Positions 15,887 through 24,236 of a stretch of DNA of 61,956 nt are shown piece after piece. Positions within the stretch are counted from its first letter, which is position 1; the number at the start of each line of letters is the position of its first letter. Position numbers and translations under genes: made by a program. The notes beneath the pieces were generated by a model. It did no database searches. It had not been told where the DNA came from and saw nothing but the letters and a program-made list of their open reading frames with translations. The stretch comes from an uncultured Anaerotignum sp. (GTDB lineage Bacteria; Bacillota; Clostridia; Lachnospirales; Anaerotignaceae): NCBI GenBank assembly GCA_910578425.1, contig CAJTQX010000012.1:1-61956 (forward strand). Reading direction: 5' to 3'.

Positions 15887-15969
15887 AAAGAGAGGAGGGA
15901 GTTTATATGTTGGAGGCGATTCCGCCATGGAGATGTTCCCGCGGTCAGCAGCGTTCCTGGCGGCGGGAG

Positions 15970-16059
15970 GAATAGGAACGCGCGGCAAACCATTGGAAAC
16001 AGTGGGACGCAAAGCCAGAGGCTGGGGTGCGGGGCAACCGCACTACGCTCGTTCGGCTG
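15970..16059 (+). ncRNA. c-di-GMP-I (GEMM) riboswitch, copy 1
   Basis: The conserved aptamer core is seen in order: GGCAAACC, a stem closed by a GAAA tetraloop (CCATTGGAAACAGTGG), the GGGACGCAAAGCC receptor block including the A that intercalates with the ligand, then the second helix and CGTTCGG. It is followed at once by a second copy. These aptamers bind cyclic di-GMP and change expression of the downstream gene. The P1 closing helix is weaker than in copy 2. Confidence 0.88.
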
Positions 16060-16146
16060 CAATTCGGCAAACCACCGGAAACGGTGGGGCGGCAAAGCCA
16101 GAGGCTAAGGCGCATTCGCGCTATGCTCGTTCGGTTACCGAATTCT
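16060..16146 (+). ncRNA. c-di-GMP-I (GEMM) riboswitch, copy 2
   Basis: This copy repeats the layout: AATTCGGCAAACC, CCGGAAACGG with the GAAA tetraloop, GGCGGCAAAGCC, a GGCGCATTCGCGC second helix, and GCTCGTTCGGTTACCGAATT. The ends pair as AATTCGG with CCGAATT (P1). It differs from copy 1 in the receptor strand (GGGGCGGC rather than GGGACGC), replacing the intercalating A and adding one base, so its affinity may differ. A CTTTGC...GCAAAG hairpin at 16145-16168 just before the ribosome binding site may be the expression platform. Confidence 0.85.
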
Positions 16147-16183
16147 TTGCGTCCAATAATGGGCAAAGAAGGGAAGATTTACA

Positions 16184-18868
16184 ATGAAAAAATCAAAATT
16201 ATTCAAACGCGGATTTGCGTGGTTCCTGACGCTGTCCATGTGTTTGGGGATGCTGCAGGTCACAGCGTTCGCAGAGGAAGCAGAGACCAGCGCGGGTGGA
16301 GATGTAACCGTCAGCGTGGTTAATGTAAGCAGCACTGCGCAGGAATCATCTTCTGATACGGCTGCAACGCAGCAGGAAAACAGCGCGCCTTCGGCGGCTG
16401 CTCCTTCCGGCGATGCGGAAAGTACAGAAAGCAGTACAGCTCCGGCGGGGGATTCTTCCGATGATACGGAAAGTTCTGAAAACAGCACGCCGACAGCAGA
16501 TGTTCCTGATGGTGCGGAAAATTCAGAAGGCCCTGCGCTGCCGGCAGTTGATTCTGATGATGAAACGGACGGCACAGATGAAAACGATGCAGACAAAAAG
16601 AATGAGCAGACTGGGGAAGAAACATCCGAAACAGTGGAAAAGGGTGATTCGGGGCAGGATGACACATTCGATCTGACACAGACCGAGCGTCCGGAACAGT
16701 CTGAAACGGTTTCTGTCGGTACGGGAACCACCAGCGACCAGACGGCAGGCGGCACGCCTGAGAGCGGCAAAAACTGGGAAATCTTCTACGATAAAGAGAA
16801 TGATGTTTACAAACTGACATTCAACATTGATTCTGACGCAGAAGGCGACCAGGTCATTGATATGACACACGCGCTGAAACTGTTGAACCAGTATGCACAG
16901 AGTGGCAAAGCCGAGCTGGAGGCAAAAAAAGAAGAAATGCGGGCAGAACTGGAAGGCTCAGAGGATTACCAGCAATATAAGGCAGAATATGCTGAGTATG
17001 AGAAAGCCCATGCGGAAGATTTGGTAGCCGTAAAGCAGATTTTGACAAATTTTGGCGGCGGCTATGATATTACCGGCAAATCGGACGACGAACTGATTGC
17101 AGAGTTTGACAAACAGTTTGGGACTATGTTTGGTGAGCTTGCGAAAAAACCGGAAATGCCTGAAAGTATCAAAGGCCAGCTGGAAGCAATCGAAAAACTG
17201 GACGATGATTTCAAAAACAGAACGGAAGCTGATGTGCTCCAGCCGGGCGATGTTCGGAAGTTCATGATTTTCCTTTCCAGCAGCTCCAACCACACATACA
17301 AGTATCAGGAAGGCAGCTTTACGCTGGCAACACCTGATTTTGGTCTGGGCAAAAATCCGGAGGATGGTACTCTGGGTTTTGATGGACAGATACTGCCGGA
17401 TAAGTATGTGGACAAAGCGGAATATCATGTTACACTGAGGTGCGAACCAATCCGCGAGCTTTTGACAGCGATGGGATTTGATTCCTTCGATGTTTTCAAC
17501 GGCCCCAAGGGTGAGGACAGGACTATCACAGAGTATCTGAAGGTCAATTACGGCGGTGAAACAGTCGCGGAGAGCATGAACAACTATATCCTGGCGTATT
17601 ACAACTCCAAGGACGGCACAGAGTATGCCAGCATTGATGAGTTGGTCAAAAACAACCCTGACGCGAAAGCCGAACTGACAAAAACAGAGACTTCCGGCAA
17701 TAAGTGGTTTACGCTGAATGGTGAAAAGTTCGTTGTTGACGCCCATCTGGAAACGGAAAAATACAACCAGTTCTATCAGGCGTTATTCTCTTTCGCTTAT
17801 GGCGATAAAGCCGATATTGAAAAGATTCTGGGCGAAATGGAGAAACTGGAAGACGGGCGTTTCGAGTATGATAACGACAGCTGGACAGACAACGGCTACC
17901 TGAACGCGCTGTATTATTACATGGCGCATGAGGAAATCTGGGCGGCGACTGACAGGTATTTCCAGGATATGCTTAAGGAAGGGCTGACCGCTGACCAGGC
18001 GACATGGGCGTCCTTTATGATGGCCCTGAACATTGACGGCGAACTGACAGGCAATGACTGGCAGGATACACCGTGGCCCTGGTACAATTCCATCAAGCTG
18101 GAACAGATGGACATTGATTTCTCTCTGACCAAAACGGATGAAGAAACAGGCGAAGCCATTACAAAGAGCGAAACAGGCTTTCAGGTGTACTACATCGACA
18201 AGGTAAAGAGCGATGACGGCACAGTCAGCGACGTTAAAATGTACTGTTCCTATGACGCGGAAACAAACAGCTATACGTTCGTTCCGACAGAAAGCACAGT
18301 TTGGACGAAGGAAGGCAAGCTGGATATCAACTACGCCATGATGAAGGACATTGTGTATTACCTTCAGGAAACAATTGCCCCCGAAGGGTATGAGCGTGAT
18401 GCAAATGTTTATATCATCATGAACGAAGAGGAATACAATGCGATGTCTGAGGAAGACAGGGCGGCTTTGGGCGAATTTGATAAATTCCTTGAAACCCGGA
18501 AATCCGAAGACGGGCTGAAGGTTTCGGTGGAATTTACAAATGCAAAGGTAAAAACTCCGCCGGATGAGCCTGAGGAACCCACAACTCCGCCGGACAGACC
18601 GGATCGGCCAGACGAACCGGAAGTAGACGTTCCCGAGCCGGAAGTCCCTCTGGCGGATGTGCCGGATGAGCCTCTTGTGGACATTCCGGAGGAAGATGTT
18701 CCCCTTGCGGATACACCCGAGGAAATCGAAATTGACGACCCCGAGGTACCGATGGGCGATGTCCCCAGAACAGGCGACGCACCTGTATTCCCGCTTGCCG
18801 CAGCAGTTTTTGGCATCTGTGGAATGCTTCTTGTTAAGCTGGGAAAGGGCAATAAAGAAATGAAATAA
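16184..18868 (+). CDS. Sortase-anchored surface protein with SpaA-like domain, c-di-GMP riboswitch controlled
   Basis: This 894-aa protein has a signal peptide (KKSKLFKRGFAWFLTLSM, cleavage after AFA near residue 29). A Ser/Thr/Glu/Asp-rich low-complexity stretch covers ~30-190. A large helical middle with long acidic coiled segments follows (~200-640). A Cna-B/SpaA-like beta domain ending in YYLQETIAPEGYE lies at ~645-745. A Pro/Glu/Asp-rich wall-spanning region follows. The C-terminus is a sorting signal: VPRTGD at ~860, a hydrophobic helix and a KLGKGNKEMK tail. It is probably an adhesin or matrix protein linked to peptidoglycan by a sortase. Two c-di-GMP riboswitches precede it. The adhesive ligand is unknown. 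Confidence 0.88.
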   Translation: MKKSKLFKRGFAWFLTLSMCLGMLQVTAFAEEAETSAGGDVTVSVVNVSSTAQESSSDTAATQQENSAPSAAAPSGDAESTESSTAPAGDSSDDTESSENSTPTADVPDGAENSEGPALPAVDSDDETDGTDENDADKKNEQTGEETSETVEKGDSGQDDTFDLTQTERPEQSETVSVGTGTTSDQTAGGTPESGKNWEIFYDKENDVYKLTFNIDSDAEGDQVIDMTHALKLLNQYAQSGKAELEAKKEEMRAELEGSEDYQQYKAEYAEYEKAHAEDLVAVKQILTNFGGGYDITGKSDDELIAEFDKQFGTMFGELAKKPEMPESIKGQLEAIEKLDDDFKNRTEADVLQPGDVRKFMIFLSSSSNHTYKYQEGSFTLATPDFGLGKNPEDGTLGFDGQILPDKYVDKAEYHVTLRCEPIRELLTAMGFDSFDVFNGPKGEDRTITEYLKVNYGGETVAESMNNYILAYYNSKDGTEYASIDELVKNNPDAKAELTKTETSGNKWFTLNGEKFVVDAHLETEKYNQFYQALFSFAYGDKADIEKILGEMEKLEDGRFEYDNDSWTDNGYLNALYYYMAHEEIWAATDRYFQDMLKEGLTADQATWASFMMALNIDGELTGNDWQDTPWPWYNSIKLEQMDIDFSLTKTDEETGEAITKSETGFQVYYIDKVKSDDGTVSDVKMYCSYDAETNSYTFVPTESTVWTKEGKLDINYAMMKDIVYYLQETIAPEGYERDANVYIIMNEEEYNAMSEEDRAALGEFDKFLETRKSEDGLKVSVEFTNAKVKTPPDEPEEPTTPPDRPDRPDEPEVDVPEPEVPLADVPDEPLVDIPEEDVPLADTPEEIEIDDPEVPMGDVPRTGDAPVFPLAAAVFGICGMLLVKLGKGNKEMK

Positions 18869-18908
18869 GCAAAGCCCATATGCGGCGAATTTTATCTGCA
18901 TACAGGCG

Positions 18909-18945
18909 GGACCGGAATCCAAAAGATTCCGGTCCTTTTTGTCTT
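18909..18945 (+). terminator. Terminator after the riboswitch-controlled surface gene
   Basis: A GGACCGGAATC, CAAA loop, GATTCCGGTCC stem is followed by TTTTTGTC. It lies 40 nt after the stop codon. Confidence 0.9.
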
Positions 18946-19022
18946 TATTTAGCGGAATATGATGAAAGCTTACGAAGCGTGCATATTTTTAGTAAAAACA
19001 TATATTTCCGTTCAATTTCCTA

Positions 19023-19070
19023 TTGACGAACAGAAAAAATAAAATTACAATATATACGAATAGGCGTTCC
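19023..19070 (+). promoter_or_regulatory. Promoter with overlapping LexA-like box
   Basis: TTGACG (19023-19028) and TACAAT (19046-19051) are 17 bp apart. Just downstream, CGAATAGGCGTTCC (19057-19070) matches the Gram-positive LexA operator CGAAC-N4-GTTCG at eight of ten positions. It would cover the transcription start of the DNA polymerase gene, as expected for an SOS gene. Confidence 0.6.
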
Positions 19071-19107
19071 TTATCTGCAATCGGATTTTCTGAAAGAGGG
19101 GATTCAC

Positions 19108-20637
19108 ATGGACAGAAAAAAACACTTTTATATCGCGATTGACTGCAAATCTTTTTATGCTTCAGTGGAGTGTCTGGAACGCGGGCTTGATCCTATGACG
19201 ACAAATCTTGTTGTTGCGGATGAGAGCCGAACAGACAAAACCATCTGCCTTGCCGTTTCGCCCGCTTTGAAAGCGCGCGGTATACCGGGGCGGCCGCGTC
19301 TGTTTGAGGTAGTGCGGAAGGTGCAGGAAATCAATAGAGAACGTCTGCGCCATGCCCCGAATCACGTTTTCACAGGGAAATCCTGCGACAGAAACGCGCT
19401 GGAGGAATCGCCCGAACTGGAACTGGATTATATTGTTGCTGTCCCGCGTATGGCGCATTACATTGCGTGTAATACCGACATTTACAAAGTTTACCTGAAA
19501 TACGTCGAGCCGAAGGATATTCATATCTACTCCATTGACGAGGTGTTTATAGATGCGACGGATTATCTTGATTTTTACGGGCAGACGCCGCGCGAGCTGG
19601 CCGGAACAATTGTTCTGGATGTTCTGAAAACAACGGGCATCACAACAACCGTAGGCATCGGCACAAACCTGTACCTTTGCAAGGTTGCGATGGACATTGT
19701 GGCAAAGCACGCTGAACCTGACGAGAACGGCACGCGGATTGCGGAGCTGGACGAAATGAGCTACCGCCATTTGCTTTGGGGCCATCGCCCGCTTACGGAT
19801 TTCTGGCGGGTTGGCAGAGGGTATGCCAAAAAGCTGGAAGAACATGGAATGTATACTATGGGGGATATTGCGCGCTGCTCCTGCGGCGGAGCAAAGGATT
19901 TCCACAATGAAAAGCTGCTTTATAAGCTGTTCGGTGTGAATGCGGAGCTGCTCATTGACCATGCGTGGGGGTGGGAGCCCTGCACGATTGCAGATGTGAA
20001 GGCATATAAGCCGCGCCACAACAGCATCTGTTCCGGGCAGGTACTGCAATGCCCGTATGAATACGAACAGGCGAAGCTGGTCGTAAAGGAAATGGCGGAT
20101 ATGCTTGCTTTCGGACTGCTGGAAAAAGGGCTTGTGACGAATCAGATTACTCTGACAATTGGCTTTGACAGGGCAAATCTGGAAAATGCCGCAGTAAGGA
20201 AGCAGTATCGTGGAAAGGTGAAATCCGATTTTTATGGCAGGAATGTGCCGGAACATGCGCATGGCACCGCAAACATCGGCAGGTATACCGCATCATCCAA
20301 ACTCATTACAAATGCGGCGATGGATATTTTTGAGCGGACGGTTGATAAAATTCTGCTGGTTCGGCGGGTTACGATTGAGGCCGCTTATGTGATTTTGGAG
20401 CGCGATGCGAAAGAGCAGGCCAGCTTTCAGCAGATGGATTTGTTTACGGACTACGATGTGGAACGGGAGAAGGAAAAAGAAACAGATGCGATGCTGGAAC
20501 GCGAACGGCAGGCTCAGCTTGCGATGCTAAGCATCCGGCAGAAATACGGGAAAAATGCCGTACTGCGGGCCAGCAGCCTGGAGGACGGCGCGACGGCAAA
20601 GGGACGCAACCAGCAGATTGGCGGGCATAGGGCATGA
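19108..20637 (+). CDS. Y-family translesion DNA polymerase (UmuC/UvrX-like)
   Basis: This 509-aa protein carries the Y-family polymerase active site: YIAIDCKSFYASVEC (~8-22, first catalytic Asp), a YSIDEVFID palm motif (~147-155, catalytic Asp-Glu), then TTVGIGTNLYLCKVAMDI and the helix-hairpin-helix thumb with DFWRVGRGYAKKLEEHGM. It copies damaged templates with low fidelity. The family in Firmicutes (UvrX, YqjW, DinB2-like) is often paired with a YolD protein, as here. GAGGGG precedes the ATG. The LexA-like box upstream suggests DNA-damage induction. Its length, greater than DinB, suits the UmuC-type subgroup. Confidence 0.92.
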   Translation: MDRKKHFYIAIDCKSFYASVECLERGLDPMTTNLVVADESRTDKTICLAVSPALKARGIPGRPRLFEVVRKVQEINRERLRHAPNHVFTGKSCDRNALEESPELELDYIVAVPRMAHYIACNTDIYKVYLKYVEPKDIHIYSIDEVFIDATDYLDFYGQTPRELAGTIVLDVLKTTGITTTVGIGTNLYLCKVAMDIVAKHAEPDENGTRIAELDEMSYRHLLWGHRPLTDFWRVGRGYAKKLEEHGMYTMGDIARCSCGGAKDFHNEKLLYKLFGVNAELLIDHAWGWEPCTIADVKAYKPRHNSICSGQVLQCPYEYEQAKLVVKEMADMLAFGLLEKGLVTNQITLTIGFDRANLENAAVRKQYRGKVKSDFYGRNVPEHAHGTANIGRYTASSKLITNAAMDIFERTVDKILLVRRVTIEAAYVILERDAKEQASFQQMDLFTDYDVEREKEKETDAMLERERQAQLAMLSIRQKYGKNAVLRASSLEDGATAKGRNQQIGGHRA

Positions 20638-20651
20638 AAGGACGTGAAGAT

Positions 20652-21095
20652 ATGAAAAAACAGGAAAAAGAAAATCCATATGATGACATTATCAATCTTC
20701 CGCGCCATGTTTCCGAAGTTTATCCGCAGATGCCCATTGCGAACAGGGCGGCGCAGTTTTCTCCGTTTGCCGCATTGACAGGGCATAGCGCGGCGGTACG
20801 GGAGGCAACGCGTTTGACGGAGGCAAAAAGAGAACTGGGCGAATATGATAAAGATATCCTGGACAGGAAATTGCGCGTATTGCAGGAATGGAAGGACGGG
20901 CAGCCGGAAATTGCGGTTACTTACTTCCGGCCGGACGCCAGAAAAGAAGGCGGAGAGTATGTGACGGTTTCCGGCAGGCTTAAAAAAATCAATCTTTATG
21001 ACGGTATGCTGATTCTGGCAGATGGATGCAGCATTGCTTTTGATGATATTGCTGACCTTTCAGGGGAAATGTTGGACGGATTCTGGACGGAATAA
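20652..21095 (+). CDS. YolD-like protein
   Basis: This 147-aa protein resembles the YolD-like family, which accompanies UmuC-type polymerases in Firmicutes. It shows YDDIINLPRHVSEVYPQM, the NRAAQFSPFAALTGH signature and a C-terminal beta part (VSGRLKKINLYDGMLILADG). The family is thought to act as a small partner of the polymerase; its chemistry is unknown. I chose 20652 because AAAGGACG lies upstream, but an earlier ATG at 20634 overlapping the polymerase stop is possible. The pair forms one operon. Confidence 0.85.
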   Translation: MKKQEKENPYDDIINLPRHVSEVYPQMPIANRAAQFSPFAALTGHSAAVREATRLTEAKRELGEYDKDILDRKLRVLQEWKDGQPEIAVTYFRPDARKEGGEYVTVSGRLKKINLYDGMLILADGCSIAFDDIADLSGEMLDGFWTE

Positions 21096-21136
21096 CGCAT
21101 CCTGAAATAGAAAAAATGGTAAATCTCAGTATGATG

Positions 21137-21145
21137 TGCTATACT
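21137..21145 (+). promoter_or_regulatory. Extended -10 promoter element before the 21191 gene
   Basis: TGCTATACT forms an extended -10, while the -35 position (TGGTAA) is poor. It lies about 45 nt before the TTG start. Confidence 0.4.
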
Positions 21146-21190
21146 GAAAGCAAGGATATGTTTGGGCATATGAGGAAGGAGTGAAGGATT

Positions 21191-22177
21191 TTGAGCAATA
21201 CGATTCAGGTGAATTATGGAGCAAAAGGGGCTGCCTTTTCCGCGGAACGCCATAAAACGAGGGGACTGCGGGCAAGCAGTTTTCTGGATGCGGCAGGGCA
21301 AACGGAGAAAAAAGCTGCCGGAATGCCGCCTGCTAGCAGGAACAACGGCACAGGCGAGGGATTTTTGCCGGCGAAGCTGATGATGGAGCTGCGCTCTGCC
21401 GGACAGATGCAGACGGAAGGGACGGCGGCGGCAGAAAGCACATCGCTGGAAACCATGCTGAAAACGAAATATCCAAACCTTGTGTATCATGTTTTTGACG
21501 CCAGCAGCAGCTATTGGAAATCAAGGAACGATTATCCCCATTATTTGTTATACCAGTCCGGCGACGCGGCGAAGGAAACGCTGGAAAACTGGGAGCCTTC
21601 CGGAGCGAATCCGTTTTATGGCTCGAAAGACGGCAGGTTTATTGCCCCCAGGGAAATCCACGCGTTGGGCAGTGTTCCGCCGGGGAGCAAGGCTGTGGTA
21701 ATCCACCCTGACGTGCAGGCGCGCATGGAGCGGGAACCGGAATACGCAAGGGAAATCTATGCGAAAATAGACGCATGGTTTGCTTTTGACGCGGCGCGGA
21801 ACGAGGCTGTTATGCCGGGCAGTTCGGTTGGGATGTCGCAGGCTGTTGCAATTGGTGCGGATGGAGATATCTGTAACGCCTGTGCGTCCCGTTCCGGCGG
21901 CAGTTTCTCCAAAAGCGGAGATGAAATGGTACGGGCGTACCGCCTCCGTATGGCAAAGAGGGCGGATTTTATGCGCTGGCTGGCACAGGAGCATCTGGAG
22001 GAAAAAATAGATGAAGATGCGATTGCCGTTGCCGAGGAAGCAAAATTCCGTCTCGCTGAGATGATGCAGGGCGGAAGGCTGGCAGAAATTTTTGGCAGCC
22101 ACATTTCCGGTGTTCCGACAGAAACGATTCTTGCTATGACGCAGACACGGATTTGGGGCGGCGGGGCAATGCTGTGA
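21191..22177 (+). CDS. Conserved hypothetical protein, 328 aa
   Basis: I do not recognise a characterised family. The protein starts at a TTG with GAAGGAGTGAAGG upstream. It opens with NTIQVNYGAKGAAFS, then a variable Ala/Gly/Thr-rich stretch to ~90. A conserved-looking core follows: LKTKYPNLVYHVFDASS, NWEPSGANPFYGS, PPGSKAVVIHPDVQARME, and a helical C-terminus. No signal peptide, membrane helix or catalytic motif is apparent. Similar cores occur, from memory, in uncharacterised Clostridia proteins made in families of paralogues. It stands alone after the polymerase-YolD unit. Confidence 0.6.
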   Translation: MSNTIQVNYGAKGAAFSAERHKTRGLRASSFLDAAGQTEKKAAGMPPASRNNGTGEGFLPAKLMMELRSAGQMQTEGTAAAESTSLETMLKTKYPNLVYHVFDASSSYWKSRNDYPHYLLYQSGDAAKETLENWEPSGANPFYGSKDGRFIAPREIHALGSVPPGSKAVVIHPDVQARMEREPEYAREIYAKIDAWFAFDAARNEAVMPGSSVGMSQAVAIGADGDICNACASRSGGSFSKSGDEMVRAYRLRMAKRADFMRWLAQEHLEEKIDEDAIAVAEEAKFRLAEMMQGGRLAEIFGSHISGVPTETILAMTQTRIWGGGAML

Positions 22178-22405
22178 TACGTGGTAAATGGAAATAAAAT
22201 ACGGATGCCGCTGTTGTTACCGGAATCGATAAAGGGGCTGCTGCAAAAGTAGATGAATAATCTATCAGAGTAACAGCTCCGTTTTTGTATCTATAGCAAT
22301 CCGATAAATTACTGCATATAATTACACGAACGAAACCACCCGAAACAATCCAAAGCAATCCAAAACGCAAACTGTCGAAAATGCCTTTCGATTGCATTTG
22401 GCGAT

Positions 22406-22657
22406 TCACAGGTTGTCCGGACTTTTATATGCCTTGATCTTTGACCACATTTTTTCTGTCGGATTTAAGTCGGGGCTGTAGGGCGGCAGGTAAAGGTATC
22501 TGATCCCAGATGCGTCCAATACTTGCTTCACTATTTTTGCGTGATGGGAACGCATAATATCCATTACAATGACGTCATCCTTAGATAAAGTTGGTATTAA
22601 TGTGTCACTGATATGGACAAGACCACAAAAATTATGAAGCGGAGTTGCTGACAACAC
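22406..22657 (-). pseudogene. IS630-family transposase, C-terminal remnant
   Basis: An 83-aa minus-strand fragment carries the end of an IS630-type DDE transposase: VIVMDIMRSHHAKIV (second Asp region) and LYLPPYSPDLNPTEKMWSKIK (final Glu region). About 250 nt survive of a gene usually near 1 kb. The N-terminal helix-turn-helix and first catalytic Asp are missing, and no intact inverted repeats were found. The flanks 22178-22405 and 22658-22850 hold no other gene I can support. Confidence 0.85.
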
Positions 22658-22852
22658 TTTGCGAAACAGGTGAGAAGTATCATTTTTGCGGAGAGATTGT
22701 CTAAAATCCTTTTTGGATTTGCCTCACCCTTGCCACCCTTTGCCATCCTGAAGCGCTTGCCCGAAATCCGCTTTTTTTCGTCCTGCAGCAGGTGAAACCC
22801 TCAAAAAACGGCTCAAAAAAGTGCCATTTTCAGGCACATTTTTTACCTCTGA

Positions 22853-23001
22853 AACCACATGATATAGCTTTATTTTTGTTACTCAATCACTATATCTTGT
22901 GTTTTATCCGTTTTTTGCAGCAGAACTATAGAATCAACGTGTGCCGTGTGTTGAAACCTGATGTACCAGGAAGGGATTTCGCCCTTGGTGTAAAGCTATT
23001 A
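22853..23001 (+). repeat. ~150-bp dispersed structured element, copy A
   Basis: This segment matches the reverse complement of 61803-61953 over its whole length. It begins AAACCACATGATATAGC and ends CCCTTGGTGTAAAGCTAT. A 9-bp closing stem, ATAGCTTTA (22864-22872) with TAAAGCTAT (22991-22999), encloses the middle. Internal blocks CAATCACTATATCTTGTG, TTTGCAGCAGAAC, TCAACGTG and TTGAAACCTGATGTAC are conserved in both copies. It encodes no protein. It may be a small non-autonomous mobile element or a structured RNA. Confidence 0.7.
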
Positions 23002-23037
23002 TACAAAACAATTCTTTTTCGATTGATAAGTATAAAT

Positions 23038-23073
23038 CAAAAAGCCTCTGGCATTTATGTCTAAAGGCTTTTT
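23038..23073 (+). terminator. Terminator-like hairpin
   Basis: AAAAAGCCT...AGGCTTTTT forms a stem with T-runs on both strands. It lies between the repeat element and the mmuM gene. The remainder of 23074-23297 is AT-rich with an imperfect CGGCCG-based inverted repeat (23194-23240) that may end the minus-strand operon. Confidence 0.6.
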
Positions 23074-23297
23074 CATTCATACTTTACCTAAATTTTTTAT
23101 GCTTTATTTGGCTTTCATATACTTTCTTTACTCCAATAAAATATGATGCCTGGTCTGTATAACCTTTATGCAAAGCACACTTGGCAAGCATTAACGGCCG
23201 CCGTATAAATTGTTTTTTCCAAACAAATCCCTGCGACGGCCGCTCCTGTTTTTCATCCCACTGAATTCAATGCCATCTGCACACCGAAAGTTGGTAT

Positions 23298-24224
23298 TTA
23301 CAGTGTTTTGGCAAATGCCGCAACCTCAGCGATGTCTATTGGCGTGGTACGGCAGCATCCCCCGATGGCCTGCGCGCCTGCATCATGCCATTCTTTCGCC
23401 CAATCCCCGAAGCGTCTGCCATTCCGTGTACCAAGCCATATCTTCCGTACAGGGTCATATTCTTCGCCTTTGTTTGGGTAAACAATAATTGGCTTTTGGG
23501 AACCCGAACGGATTTCCCGTATCAATCCTGTAACATATTCCGGGTGGGTACAATTTACACCGATAGCCTGCGCCAGTTCTTCGTTGTCCATGCGTGCCGC
23601 ACATTCCAGGATTGGCGTCCCATCGCAAATATGCGTGCTGTCTTTGCAGCTAAAGCTGACCCAGCAGGGGATTCCATAGCCCTTCGCGATTTCAAGAAGC
23701 TGTTCCGCTTCCCAAAGGCAGGGCTGTGTTTCAAAGGCAAACAATTCCGCGCCTGCCTCTGCCAAAAGCACCATACGTTCTTTATGGAACTCGTATACCG
23801 CCTGCTTATCCGTGCCATAGTTCCCGGTATATTCCGAGCCGTCCGCCAAAAACGCCCCATAAGGCCCAATGCCCGCCGCGGCCGCAAGCCTGTCCCGTTC
23901 CGGATGCTCCTTCAGGAACTGCTCCCTTGCGTCTAGGAGGATTTGGAGTGAACTGCGGACGAGATTTTCGCTTTCTTCCCGTGTGAAGCCTTTTTTCATA
24001 AAGCCCGGCACTGTTGCCTGGTAGCTTGCAGATATCCCTACGTCTGCACCCGCAGCATAATAGTCATAATGCACCTGCCTGATCAGTTCCGGGTTTTCCG
24101 CCAGTACCTTTGCCGACCAAAGTTCATCGTTGATGTTGCAGCCACGGGCCTCCAGTTCCGTTGCCATTGCCCCATCCACAACGACCAGCTTTTTTTCATG
24201 CAGCAATTTTGAAAAGATATCCAT
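23298..24224 (-). CDS. mmuM: Homocysteine S-methyltransferase
   Basis: This 308-aa protein fits MmuM-type homocysteine S-methyltransferases, which move a methyl group from S-methylmethionine (or SAM) to homocysteine to make methionine. The fold is a TIM barrel opening with VVVDGAMATELEARG. Zinc ligands are the Cys of IGVNCTHPE (~228) and the Cys pair in AIGGCCRTTP (~294-295). Length is right for a stand-alone enzyme; no cobalamin domain is present. AAAGGAG lies before the ATG. It is last in a minus-strand operon with the AGCS transporter and PLP lyase. Confidence 0.93.
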   Translation of the reverse strand: MDIFSKLLHEKKLVVVDGAMATELEARGCNINDELWSAKVLAENPELIRQVHYDYYAAGADVGISASYQATVPGFMKKGFTREESENLVRSSLQILLDAREQFLKEHPERDRLAAAAGIGPYGAFLADGSEYTGNYGTDKQAVYEFHKERMVLLAEAGAELFAFETQPCLWEAEQLLEIAKGYGIPCWVSFSCKDSTHICDGTPILECAARMDNEELAQAIGVNCTHPEYVTGLIREIRSGSQKPIIVYPNKGEEYDPVRKIWLGTRNGRRFGDWAKEWHDAGAQAIGGCCRTTPIDIAEVAAFAKTL

Positions 24225-24236
24225 ATGCCAACTCCT

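Noticed and set aside
15927..16187. 86-codon plus-strand frame before the surface protein
   Set aside because: It coincides with the two c-di-GMP riboswitches; the repeats reflect RNA structure, not coding.
22134..22409. 91-codon minus-strand frame after the IS630 remnant
   Set aside because: No transposase motifs and no ribosome binding site; probably decayed insertion sequence flank.
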